A DNA stretch of 64,000 nucleotides, taken from contig CALVEA010000008.1 of assembly GCA_944326455.1 (NCBI GenBank), forward strand, positions 1-64,000, in the 5' to 3' direction. Shown piece after piece: positions 53,051 through 62,000 of this stretch. The notes under the pieces were generated by a model. That model was not told where the DNA came from, made no database searches, and saw nothing but the letters and a program-made list of their open reading frames with translations. This stretch comes from Candidatus Gastranaerophilales bacterium (GTDB taxonomy: Bacteria; Cyanobacteriota; Vampirovibrionia; Gastranaerophilales; Gastranaerophilaceae). Position 1 is the first letter of the stretch; every line of letters starts with the position of its first letter. The translations under genes were made by a program, and so were the position numbers.

Positions 53051-53955
53051 AATTTAAAGAAAATGCTGAGATTAAACAGTATACAACCTTTAAAATCGGA
53101 GGAAACGTTAAAGGTTTATACCTTCCTGCAAACCAGCAGGAGTTTGTTTCTCTTTTAAATGAATTAGATAATTATATAGTTCTTGGCAACTGTTCAAATG
53201 TCTTATTCTCGTCCAATGGCTATAGCGGAAATGTTATTTTAACCTCTTCAATGAAAAACTTTGAAATAAGAGGCACTCATGTTATAGCATCTGCAGGTGT
53301 AAAAGGACCGCTCTTAGCTCAAAAAGCCTGCGAAAATTCTCTTAGCGGATTTGAATTTATGATAGGATTCCCCGGTTCAATCGGCGGAGAAATTTTTATG
53401 AATGCAGGATGCCACGGGCAAAATATTTCCGACACATTAACACGCTGCTGTTTATATGACAAAGAAAAAAAAGAAGTTGTTTACAAAGAAAAATCAGAAA
53501 TGGAGTTCTCTTATAGACACTCTATCCTGCATGACGGAAGATACATTCTGTTAGGCGCTGAGTTTGAACTATCTAAGAAACCTAAAGAAGAAATACAGGC
53601 TCTTATGGATAGGAATCTTGCTTTCAGAAAAGAGATTCAACCTTCTCTTGCAATTCCGAATGCCGGAAGTGTATTCAAAAATCCGCCTAACGATTCAGCA
53701 GGCAGACTTCTTGATAAAGCGGGGGCAAAAAACTTTGATATGCCGAGAGTTAAAGTCTGGGACAGGCATGCAAACTTTATTATAAATAAAGGCGATGCAA
53801 CATCCGAAGATGTTTTGGAATTAATGGTAAAAATGTACACGGCTGTAAGAGATATTTATACAATAGAATTAAAGCCGGAAATAATTTATATCGGTGATAA
53901 AACCGGAAAAGAGGAAGAATTATGCAATATACTGTACAAAAAGATGATAAAATAG
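53041..53955 (+). CDS. murB: UDP-N-acetylenolpyruvoylglucosamine reductase
   Basis: 304 residues. FAD enzyme making UDP-MurNAc. YTTFKIGGNV, FMIGFPGSIGGEIFMNAGCHG and SFRK-like YRHSIL; the late PNAGSVFKNP is typical of type II MurB. It starts with TTG overlapping murC by 10 bp, with GGAG upstream. Confidence 0.94.
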   Translation: MQVEFKENAEIKQYTTFKIGGNVKGLYLPANQQEFVSLLNELDNYIVLGNCSNVLFSSNGYSGNVILTSSMKNFEIRGTHVIASAGVKGPLLAQKACENSLSGFEFMIGFPGSIGGEIFMNAGCHGQNISDTLTRCCLYDKEKKEVVYKEKSEMEFSYRHSILHDGRYILLGAEFELSKKPKEEIQALMDRNLAFRKEIQPSLAIPNAGSVFKNPPNDSAGRLLDKAGAKNFDMPRVKVWDRHANFIINKGDATSEDVLELMVKMYTAVRDIYTIELKPEIIYIGDKTGKEEELCNILYKKMIK

Positions 53956-54866
53956 CTGTGCTTTGCGGCGGGATGTCCTCCGAGCGTGAAGTTTCAATGC
54001 GGTCCGGCAAGAATTGTTATGAAGCCTTGCTAAGACTCGGATATAAAAATGCGGAACTGGTCGTTGTTGATAAGAATATAGCAGAAACGCTTAAAAACGG
54101 AAATTTCGACTGTGCATTCAATGCTCTCCATGGTAAATACGGCGAGGACGGATGTATTCAGGGCGTTCTTGAAATCTTAAGAATACCTTACGCAGGATGC
54201 GGAGTTATGGCAAGTTCTATTTGTATGAACAAAGAATACACTAAAAGAATCCTTTCAACAGTTAAAGATTTTCCTCTTATAAAATCCGTTTTTGTAAAAA
54301 AGGGTGAAGATGTTAAAAAAGCAGTTGAGGAACTTAAGTATCCTCTTATTACAAAACCTGTTTCTGAAGGCTCAAGCTTTGGTATGACAAAGGTCAATAC
54401 CCCAGAAGAATTGGTATCCGCATATAATGAAGCATTGAAATTTAATGATGATGTTTTGATAGAAGAGTTTATTGACGGATTTTTTGTAACGGTTGGTGTT
54501 TTAGAAAAAGATGGCAAAGCTTTTGCAACAGAGATTCTGGAAATCAGACCAAAAACAGAATGGTATGATTTTGAAGCAAAATATACAAAAGGGATGTCAG
54601 AGTTCATAGTTCCGTCAACAGGGTTGTCCAAAGAAAGCACGGCTCTCGTAAAAAAACTGGCGGTAAAAGCTCATGAAACAACCGGATGTTCAGGAGTTTC
54701 AAGAGTCGATTTTATGATTAAAGACGACAAACCATATTTTCTTGAAGTAAATACAAGCCCGGGAATGACTGATACAAGTGATTTGCCGGCGCAGGCAGCA
54801 GTTTGCGGGATTGATTATGATAATTTAGTTTTAATGATACTGAAAAGTGCAGGACTTGATAAATAA
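53922..54866 (+). CDS. ddl: D-alanine--D-alanine ligase
   Basis: 314 residues, ATP-grasp. GGMSSEREVSMRSG, KPVSEGSSFGM, and EVNTSPGMTDTSD are the family motifs. It overlaps murB by 34 bp and has GAGGAAG before the ATG. Its final TAA overlaps the next ATG. Confidence 0.95.
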   Translation: MQYTVQKDDKIAVLCGGMSSEREVSMRSGKNCYEALLRLGYKNAELVVVDKNIAETLKNGNFDCAFNALHGKYGEDGCIQGVLEILRIPYAGCGVMASSICMNKEYTKRILSTVKDFPLIKSVFVKKGEDVKKAVEELKYPLITKPVSEGSSFGMTKVNTPEELVSAYNEALKFNDDVLIEEFIDGFFVTVGVLEKDGKAFATEILEIRPKTEWYDFEAKYTKGMSEFIVPSTGLSKESTALVKKLAVKAHETTGCSGVSRVDFMIKDDKPYFLEVNTSPGMTDTSDLPAQAAVCGIDYDNLVLMILKSAGLDK

Positions 54867-55717
54867 TGTCTGATGAAGAATTAAAACCCAGATATCACCA
54901 GCAAAGACGCTTAAAGCAAGCAAAATTGCAGCGTCAAATAAGACGTTCGCAAAAACGTTTGGTTCGACTTCGGATTATGCTGCGGCTTATTATATTAATA
55001 ATCCTTATAAGTATTATCTTTTTAATCCTTAAAATGCCGCAGTGGAGACTCCCCGCAAACACATTTGACAGTCTCGACAGCCCTGCGCTGGAAATTGTCA
55101 ATAACAGAATCGTACCTTCACAAAAAATTCTTTCAGCACTGAGAAGAAATCAAGTTCCAAGCCAGCCGATTTTTCTTGTAAAAACTGACCATCTCAAAAA
55201 GAGTATCACTCAGCTTGAGCCGGTTCAAAATGTTTATATAAGAAGATTTTGGTTCCCTGCAAGATTACAGATAATAGTTGTCGAAAGAAATCCTATAGTA
55301 ACAATTACCCCGGACGTTAATGTCCCTCCTATAGCATTTTTCTCCGCTGACGGGAAATTAATCGGAAGAGAGTATATGCCTCTTGCGCCGGACTATAAAA
55401 CTGTGCTTGTCGTTACATACGGAACCGGAGATGACTATAGAAATTGGGACTCAAAAAAAGTTACTACTTTTAGAAAAATCTCTAATCTTGTTGAAACAGA
55501 AACGGGCGAAAAAGTTGAATATATAGATTACAGAAACCCAAAAGATGTTTATATAAAAATACCTTCTGCTAATATAAGATTAGGAAGTATTAATGCCGGT
55601 GTTTTTGATAAAATTCAAAGACTTCCGTCTCTTTTACCTCAGCTCAAAATGCTTAATAAAAAAGTTAAGTATATTGATTTAAGGTGGGAAACAAGTTATA
55701 TTAAGCTGGATGAATAA
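54866..55717 (+). CDS. ftsQ: Cell-division protein FtsQ/DivIB-like
   Basis: 283 residues. Basic cytoplasmic N terminus (RRLKQAKLQRQIRRSQKR), one transmembrane helix about 38-58, then a POTRA-type domain (VPSQPIFLVKTDHLKKSI; VQNVYIRRFWFPARLQIIVVERNP) and the FtsQ beta domain. Position after murC-murB-ddl supports the call. Probably bridges divisome proteins in the periplasm. Confidence 0.85.
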   Translation: MSDEELKPRYHQQRRLKQAKLQRQIRRSQKRLVRLRIMLRLIILIILISIIFLILKMPQWRLPANTFDSLDSPALEIVNNRIVPSQKILSALRRNQVPSQPIFLVKTDHLKKSITQLEPVQNVYIRRFWFPARLQIIVVERNPIVTITPDVNVPPIAFFSADGKLIGREYMPLAPDYKTVLVVTYGTGDDYRNWDSKKVTTFRKISNLVETETGEKVEYIDYRNPKDVYIKIPSANIRLGSINAGVFDKIQRLPSLLPQLKMLNKKVKYIDLRWETSYIKLDE

Positions 55718-56799
55718 TGAGCGACAGTGTTTATATTCATATACCGTTTTGCAAATCCAAATGTAAATATTGTTCGTTCGTATCTTTTACCAACGGAGAT
55801 AAGATTTCAGATTATATAAACTCTCTTTTGGAAGAAATCCATTATTGTTATAAAGACGAACCTCTCAAAACTATTTATTTTGGAGGAGGGACTCCTTCTT
55901 TAGTATGTACAGAATCTTTAAAAAAAATTATTAACAAATTCAAGTTTAAAGAGGATTGCGAAATCACTCTGGAAATAAATCCTGATGATGCTGAACCGGA
56001 TTATTTATCAGGTTTGAAAGATATTGGGATTAATCGGCTGAGTATAGGTGCACAGAGTTTTAATGACAAGATTTTAAAACTTATCGGGCGCAGACATAAT
56101 TCCGAAGATACTGTTAAAGCTGTAAAGATGGCAAAAAAATCAGGATTCAATAATATCAGCCTTGATTTGATATACGGACTTCCGGAACAAAAAATGGATG
56201 ATATAAAATTTGATATAGAAAATATTTTAAACCTTGATATTCAACATATTTCAACCTATGGTTTAAAAATAGAAGAGGAATCATTCTGGGGGCACCATAA
56301 ACCGTCTAATCTTCCGGATAACGATATTCAGGCAGATATGTATGAGGAAGTAAATAATATATTAGAAAAAAATGGATTTAACCGGTATGAAATAAGTAAC
56401 TTTTCTAAAAAAGGGTATGAGTCCGGACATAATTTAAACTACTGGAATAATGAAGAATACTACGGGTTTGGAGTTGCCGCTCACGGATATATTGATGGAG
56501 TTAGGTATTCAAATTATTTAACATTGGATAAATATTTGAATAATAAATCCAAACGGGAGCAAGAACACAGGCTATCGAAACAAGAAAAAATTGAAGAAGA
56601 AATTTTTCTCGGATTCAGAAAAGAAGAGGGAGTAAATGTTGGTGAAATTTACTCCAAATACGGCTTTGATTTTGAAAAAGAATTTACTCCGGTTTTAGAA
56701 AAATACAAAGACTTTATAATAAAAACTCCTCTCGGATACAAATTGAATCTTCAAGGAGTTTTATTGAGTAATAATATTTTATCTGAATTCTTAATGTAA
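55717..56799 (+). CDS. hemW: Radical SAM protein HemW
   Basis: 360 residues. IHIPFCKSKCKYCSFVS has the C-x3-C-x2-C cluster; GGGTPSL and GINRLSIGAQSFN follow. HemW is thought to insert heme, and is often misnamed coproporphyrinogen III oxidase. It overlaps ftsQ by one base and its end overlaps the convergent permease gene by 9 bp. Confidence 0.92.
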   Translation: MSDSVYIHIPFCKSKCKYCSFVSFTNGDKISDYINSLLEEIHYCYKDEPLKTIYFGGGTPSLVCTESLKKIINKFKFKEDCEITLEINPDDAEPDYLSGLKDIGINRLSIGAQSFNDKILKLIGRRHNSEDTVKAVKMAKKSGFNNISLDLIYGLPEQKMDDIKFDIENILNLDIQHISTYGLKIEEESFWGHHKPSNLPDNDIQADMYEEVNNILEKNGFNRYEISNFSKKGYESGHNLNYWNNEEYYGFGVAAHGYIDGVRYSNYLTLDKYLNNKSKREQEHRLSKQEKIEEEIFLGFRKEEGVNVGEIYSKYGFDFEKEFTPVLEKYKDFIIKTPLGYKLNLQGVLLSNNILSEFLM

Positions 56800-58116
56800 G
56801 AATCTTAACCAGATATAAACAGAGCTCATTACAAGAGCAATGAATGTGGTCAGAACCCCGTATTTCAAGTAGTACATAAACTTGATAGGATGTCCGTCAC
56901 GTGCTGCAGTTTCTGATACAATAACGTTAGCTGCTGCACCGATAATAGTCATGTTACCGCCGAGGCATGCGCCTAATGATAAACACCACCAGAGCGGGTG
57001 AGTATAAGATGCGCCCATAAGTTTTTGAATCTCAACCAGCATTGGAGCCATTGTTGCAGTGTACGGAATATTATCAATTACACCTGACAGGATACCTGAT
57101 GCCCACAAGATAATCATTGATGTGGCTTCTTGAGAACCGTTAGTTACATTCAATAACCATTCAGACATAAGTTTAATACCGCCTGCATAGTCAAGCCCGC
57201 CGATTATAATAAATAAACCAATGAAGAAGAAGATTGTATTCCATTCAACTTCCGCAAGGATTTTGGTCGGTTTTTCAAATAACAATAAGAATGCTGCACC
57301 AGCCATAGCCGTAACACTTGTTTGAATATGTGTTACATCATGGAGTACAAACCCCGCAATAACAAAGATTAAGACAACAGCAGATCTTATCATCAACCAT
57401 TTGTCTGTAATTGTTTTAGAATTATCAATTTCTGAAACCTTTGCCATTTTTTCAGCTGTTGAGACCAGCTGTTTTCTGAAAATAAAAGTTAAAACTAATA
57501 CATTAACAATTAATATAGCTGCGACAATACCGGTAAGTTCTTTTACAAATGCCATAAAAGATAGTCCTGCTGCAGAACCTATAATAATGTTTGGCGGATC
57601 GCCGATTAGTGTAGCAGTGCCGCCCGTATTAGATGCAATAATTTCTGCAATCAGGAACGGAACCGGATTAATATCAAGTTCTCTCGCAATTACAAACGTA
57701 ACAGGCATGATTAAGATAACTGTCGTAACGTTATCCAAAAATGCTGAAACAACAGCGGTAAATATTGCTAAAGAAAACATAATCAATTTTGGTTTGCCTT
57801 TTGTCATCTTGAGCATTTCGTTTGCCATCCAGTTGAACATACCGCTTTTGGTAGCAATACTAACAATAATCATCATTGATACAAGTAAGAAAATTACATT
57901 AAAATCAATAAAGTTAATAAAATAACCCGGATTCAAAGCTCCGTTTGCCATCTGCTCCTGCCCGAGCAAACCTAAAAATAAAGTTACAACCGCACCAAGA
58001 AGAGCTATTGTAACTTTAGGAATTTTTTCTGTAGCAATGAAAATGTACGCTACAATAAGAATAGCTGCCGATACAGCAATCGCATTTGCATGTACCAGAC
58101 TCATGAAACTTTCCAT
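56791..58116 (-). CDS. ArsB/NhaD-type ion permease
   Basis: 441 residues with about 11-12 transmembrane helices. SAFLDNVTTVILIMPVT and GGTATLIGDPPNIIIGS are the two half-domain motifs of the ArsB/NhaD (ion transporter) superfamily, with SGVIDNIPYTATMAP as the second-half counterpart. It could export arsenite or exchange sodium for protons; sequence alone does not decide. GGAG is six bases before the chosen ATG. Confidence 0.88.
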   Translation of the reverse strand: MESFMSLVHANAIAVSAAILIVAYIFIATEKIPKVTIALLGAVVTLFLGLLGQEQMANGALNPGYFINFIDFNVIFLLVSMMIIVSIATKSGMFNWMANEMLKMTKGKPKLIMFSLAIFTAVVSAFLDNVTTVILIMPVTFVIARELDINPVPFLIAEIIASNTGGTATLIGDPPNIIIGSAAGLSFMAFVKELTGIVAAILIVNVLVLTFIFRKQLVSTAEKMAKVSEIDNSKTITDKWLMIRSAVVLIFVIAGFVLHDVTHIQTSVTAMAGAAFLLLFEKPTKILAEVEWNTIFFFIGLFIIIGGLDYAGGIKLMSEWLLNVTNGSQEATSMIILWASGILSGVIDNIPYTATMAPMLVEIQKLMGASYTHPLWWCLSLGACLGGNMTIIGAAANVIVSETAARDGHPIKFMYYLKYGVLTTFIALVMSSVYIWLRFLH

Positions 58117-58282
58117 TTTTTCTCCTTCCATTAAATATTTATAGTTTAAATATTAACCATATAAATAAATATTATTACAAAAAAAATAAAATAGCATACT
58201 AACAGAGGATTTTTTACAAATAATATTGCCCTTATAAGGATATTTGTGATAAAATTTATACTATACACTTTGGAGTGGATAG

Positions 58283-60196
58283 TTGATTAGTCTGTCAGAT
58301 TTATATAAAAAGTTAATAATATTTATCATGGCATTATTGGTATTTTCGGTGCCTTCTTTTGCCTTTGCAGATGATGATATGACAGACAAAGAAATTATGG
58401 AAGAAGCTGAATCAGCTGAAGTTCATGACTTTGAAACCAACACTGCATATATTAACGATATTGAAATTCTGGGCGCTAATATTATTAAACCTGAATTCAT
58501 TATTTCAAAAATGTCACTTCAAAAAGGTGATTTGTACGATAAAGATGCAATGCAGCAAGATTTAAAGACTATCTACAGACTGGGATATTTCACCGAAAGA
58601 ATGAAAGCTATTCCTGTCAAGAATTCAAACGGAACAATCTCTTTAAAGATTATTGTAGAAGAAAATATCCCAATAACAGACTTTACTATTGAAGGAAACA
58701 CTGTTGTGTCTTCAGAAGAGATTATGCAGTATCTTCTTCCGCTCAAAGGCAAACCCCAAAATATTTCAGCAATAAATTCAGCAATGGAAAAGATTAATGA
58801 ATGCTACTATACTAAAGGATATATTCTATCTAAAATCGATTCCATTTATGATGATCCTGACGGTACTATCAACTTAAATATCATGGAAGGTAAAATTAAT
58901 AAAATTCTTATTACCGGAAATGAAAAAACAAAAGAATATGTTATAGAACGTAACATTATGACCGAACCCGGAAGCGTTTACAACGAAAACCTTGTAAAAC
59001 AGGATTTAGTCAGGCTTTATTCTACTCAAGCTTTCAAGGATGTAAACAGAACTATAGAAGTATCACAAGATGATCCTGATAAGTTTGATGTTACAATAGA
59101 ACTTAAAGAACAAAGAACAGCATCTGTTTCAGTCGGCGGCGGTTTGGATTCCGCGACAGGTGCATTTGGTTCTTTGGGGATTTCGGATAACAACTTCCGC
59201 GGGATGAACCAGAGAGTATCTCTTACAGGTTTGGTCGGCTCAGGTATTTTGATGAGCGATTCTTCTATCAAAAACCACATGAATTATCAGGCTGAATTAA
59301 GCTTTTTTGAACCGCACTTTTTGAACGCTAATAACTCTTTAATGAGTAAAATCTATTTTAGAGATTTAGGCAGCTATCAGATTCCTCTTGCGATAGAAAG
59401 AAGAGTCGGGATAGAAAGTACTGTTGCTCACAGGCTTAAATTCAATCCAAGAATGTCAACAACTTTCACCGGCGGGGTTGAATATATTCATTTATCAGAA
59501 GGAGATAGAAATTCTATTGAAAGACTTTACCAGAACCATGGGTTAGATTTTGCCGGACGTGACAAACAATTGGAAGGCGGATTATTCTTGAGATTAGCAC
59601 CTGGATTTGCTTATGATTCAAGAGACTCAATAACAAATCCGCGGCATGGTGCATTGGCTTCTGTAAGATTTGAAGAAGCATTCGGACTTGACGGATTTGG
59701 TAAAACAAACGGACGTTTGATTGGTATGGCAAAGAAATTCATACCTATTGCGAAAAAATCTTCTTTAACCTTTACAGCCAGAGGCGGTGTTAAAGTCCAT
59801 GGCGATAATATGCCTGAAATCATGGCATTCCGTTTAGGCGGACCTTATACAATCAGAGGTTATAAAGTTAACGGTGTAGGTACGGGTACCTCCTTTATCA
59901 TGGGTTCTGCAGAACTTGCAACACCAATCCCTTTTGTTGACAGACTTAAAATTAATTTCTTGCAAAACTTGAGAATGACATTTTGGGTTGATGCAGGTCG
60001 TGTATTTGACCCTACAATATCGAGTGTTTTGTATGACAGACCTATCCAAGCAATTACTGCCGGTGTCGGCTTAAAGATAAATATTCCGGGAGTTGGACCT
60101 TTATCTGTTGATTATGGTTTCCCTCTCACAAACCCGGGTCCGAATGGCTCGCCTAACGGATACTTTACATTTGGTGTCGGTGACATGATGTACTAA
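58283..60196 (+). CDS. bamA: Outer-membrane assembly protein BamA (Omp85)
   Basis: 637 residues. TTG start with GGAG eight bases upstream; signal peptide ends FAFADDD. Three POTRA domains at about 52-125, 126-205 and 206-280, as in cyanobacterial Omp85, against five in proteobacteria. The beta-barrel follows, with VRFEEA and the lid motif RGYKVNGVG. Inserts beta-barrel proteins into the outer membrane. Followed by a Skp-like chaperone. Confidence 0.93.
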   Translation: MISLSDLYKKLIIFIMALLVFSVPSFAFADDDMTDKEIMEEAESAEVHDFETNTAYINDIEILGANIIKPEFIISKMSLQKGDLYDKDAMQQDLKTIYRLGYFTERMKAIPVKNSNGTISLKIIVEENIPITDFTIEGNTVVSSEEIMQYLLPLKGKPQNISAINSAMEKINECYYTKGYILSKIDSIYDDPDGTINLNIMEGKINKILITGNEKTKEYVIERNIMTEPGSVYNENLVKQDLVRLYSTQAFKDVNRTIEVSQDDPDKFDVTIELKEQRTASVSVGGGLDSATGAFGSLGISDNNFRGMNQRVSLTGLVGSGILMSDSSIKNHMNYQAELSFFEPHFLNANNSLMSKIYFRDLGSYQIPLAIERRVGIESTVAHRLKFNPRMSTTFTGGVEYIHLSEGDRNSIERLYQNHGLDFAGRDKQLEGGLFLRLAPGFAYDSRDSITNPRHGALASVRFEEAFGLDGFGKTNGRLIGMAKKFIPIAKKSSLTFTARGGVKVHGDNMPEIMAFRLGGPYTIRGYKVNGVGTGTSFIMGSAELATPIPFVDRLKINFLQNLRMTFWVDAGRVFDPTISSVLYDRPIQAITAGVGLKINIPGVGPLSVDYGFPLTNPGPNGSPNGYFTFGVGDMMY

Positions 60197-60222
60197 AATA
60201 TAACTATAGGAGGTTTATTATT

Positions 60223-60669
60223 ATGAAAAAAATGAAAATCGGTCTTGTTTTATTAGCTTTGGTTGCAATGACCGGCATTGCTAATGCAGGCGGTATCGGG
60301 TACATTGATTATGTCAAAGTAATTGATAACTTTGATTATGCGAAAAAGGCAACTAAAGAAGTTGATGCAAAAGGTCTCGAAATGCAGCAATTCCTTGTTG
60401 ACAAGGAAAAAGAATACAAATCCCTTGATACACCTTTGAAGAAAAAATCTTTTGAAGATAAAGTAGCTCAAGAATTTAAAGCAAAAGAATCTGCTTATAT
60501 TGCTTTAAAAACAAAAAGAGAACAAGAAGTTTATACAAAAATCAGGGATGCAGCAAAAGCTGTTATGGTTGAACAAAAACTCGACGCAATTATGGATGTA
60601 AGAGGCGTTTTTGTAGGCGGTCTTGATATTACAGACCAAGTTATAACAAAATTGAAAGGTGCTAAATAG
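60223..60669 (+). CDS. OmpH/Skp-family periplasmic chaperone
   Basis: 148 residues. Signal peptide to NAGG; GYIDYVKVIDNF is the OmpH motif; a helical hairpin with many Lys/Glu fills 40-130. AGGAGG upstream. The bamA-skp order is widely conserved, and Skp carries unfolded outer membrane proteins to BamA. Confidence 0.92.
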   Translation: MKKMKIGLVLLALVAMTGIANAGGIGYIDYVKVIDNFDYAKKATKEVDAKGLEMQQFLVDKEKEYKSLDTPLKKKSFEDKVAQEFKAKESAYIALKTKREQEVYTKIRDAAKAVMVEQKLDAIMDVRGVFVGGLDITDQVITKLKGAK

Positions 60670-60671
60670 TT

Positions 60672-62000
60672 ATGAGAATAGTTGACCTTATCGACAAAAA
60701 GAAACGCGGATTATCGCACACTAAAGACGAGATTGACTTCATTATTGAATCAATGATGAGCGGCTCGGCTCCTGACTATCAGATTTCTGCTTGGCTCATG
60801 GCTGTTTATTTTAAAGGTCTGACCGAAGAAGAGACGGCATACTTAACAGAAGCTATGGTTGATTCAGGAGAAGTAATTGATTTTGGAGCATTAGCCGATT
60901 CTATTGTTGATAAGCATTCCACCGGCGGTGTCGGCGATAAGGTCACTATTACTCTTATACCTCTGTTAGCAGCAGCTGGTGTTCCTGTAGCTAAACTTTC
61001 CGGCAAAGGCTTGGGACATACCGGCGGCACTATTGATAAGCTGGAATCTATTCCAAACTTTAATACGAAACTTACTATTAAGCAGCTTATTGAGCAGGTC
61101 AAAAAAATTAATGTCGCTATAGCTTCACAAACACAAAACCTTACACCTGCGGATGGTAAATTGTATGCTCTAAGAGATGTAACGGCAACAGTAGACAGTA
61201 TGCCTTTAATAGCATCTTCCGTAGTGTCGAAAAAAGTCGCATCCGGAGCCAATAATATCATTCTGGATGTAAAATACGGCTCAGGAGCTTTTATGAAAAC
61301 TCCTGAGGATGCTGTTGAACTCTCAAGATTAATGGTTAATATAGGCAAAATCCTTAAGAAAAATATTACAGCCGTTATAACTTCAATGGAAGAACCGTTA
61401 GGAAGAGCTGTCGGAAATTCCCTTGAAATAATTGAGTCAATTGAATTTTTAAAAGGACATATTGAAAACAGTGACGTTGCAGACTTAACCTATTCATTTG
61501 CGGCAATTGCGCTTATGAAGGCGGGAATGTACGAAACTAAATCCGAAGCAAAAGAATTTTTGAAAGAACTTGTTCATAGCGGGAAAGCATTAGAAAAATT
61601 CAGAGAATTAATTCAGGCTCAAGGCGGAAATCCTGAAATTATTGATAATTATGATTTATTCGCACTGCCTGCATATAAAGTTGAATGCGAATCCAAAAAA
61701 AGCGGTTATATACAGACTATAGATGCGTATAAAATAGCTTATGCGTGCAAAATTCTTGGTGCCGGGAGAGATAAAAAGACCGATCCTATAGATTACAGCG
61801 TTGGAATTTATTTGAATAAGAAAAGCGGAGAAGCCGTTACTAAGGGAGATACTTTGTATACCATTTATTCAAATGATCCTGATAAAACAAAACTTGCACA
61901 GCAGTACTGTGATGAGGCATTTTCTATAAGCTTTGAAAAAACCGCCCACTCAAACTTAATTTATAAAATAATTAAACCTAAAGAGGATGACGATGTTTAA
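60672..62000 (+). CDS. pdp: Pyrimidine-nucleoside phosphorylase
   Basis: 442 residues. Splits thymidine, uridine or deoxyuridine with phosphate. MRIVDLIDKKKRG at the start, phosphate loop KHSTGGVGDK, and SGKGLGHTGGTIDKLE. Could also be called DeoA; the sequence alone does not separate the two. Two bp after the Skp gene, and overlaps the next by 14 bp. Confidence 0.94.
   Translation: MRIVDLIDKKKRGLSHTKDEIDFIIESMMSGSAPDYQISAWLMAVYFKGLTEEETAYLTEAMVDSGEVIDFGALADSIVDKHSTGGVGDKVTITLIPLLAAAGVPVAKLSGKGLGHTGGTIDKLESIPNFNTKLTIKQLIEQVKKINVAIASQTQNLTPADGKLYALRDVTATVDSMPLIASSVVSKKVASGANNIILDVKYGSGAFMKTPEDAVELSRLMVNIGKILKKNITAVITSMEEPLGRAVGNSLEIIESIEFLKGHIENSDVADLTYSFAAIALMKAGMYETKSEAKEFLKELVHSGKALEKFRELIQAQGGNPEIIDNYDLFALPAYKVECESKKSGYIQTIDAYKIAYACKILGAGRDKKTDPIDYSVGIYLNKKSGEAVTKGDTLYTIYSNDPDKTKLAQQYCDEAFSISFEKTAHSNLIYKIIKPKEDDDV

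Noticed and set aside
57401..57925. 174-residue ORF opposite the ArsB-like permease
   Set aside because: Antisense reading of a hydrophobic membrane protein; no ribosome-binding site and the permease is well supported.
60806..61348. 180-residue ORF opposite the pyrimidine phosphorylase gene
   Set aside because: The sense strand encodes clear phosphorylase motifs over the whole interval.
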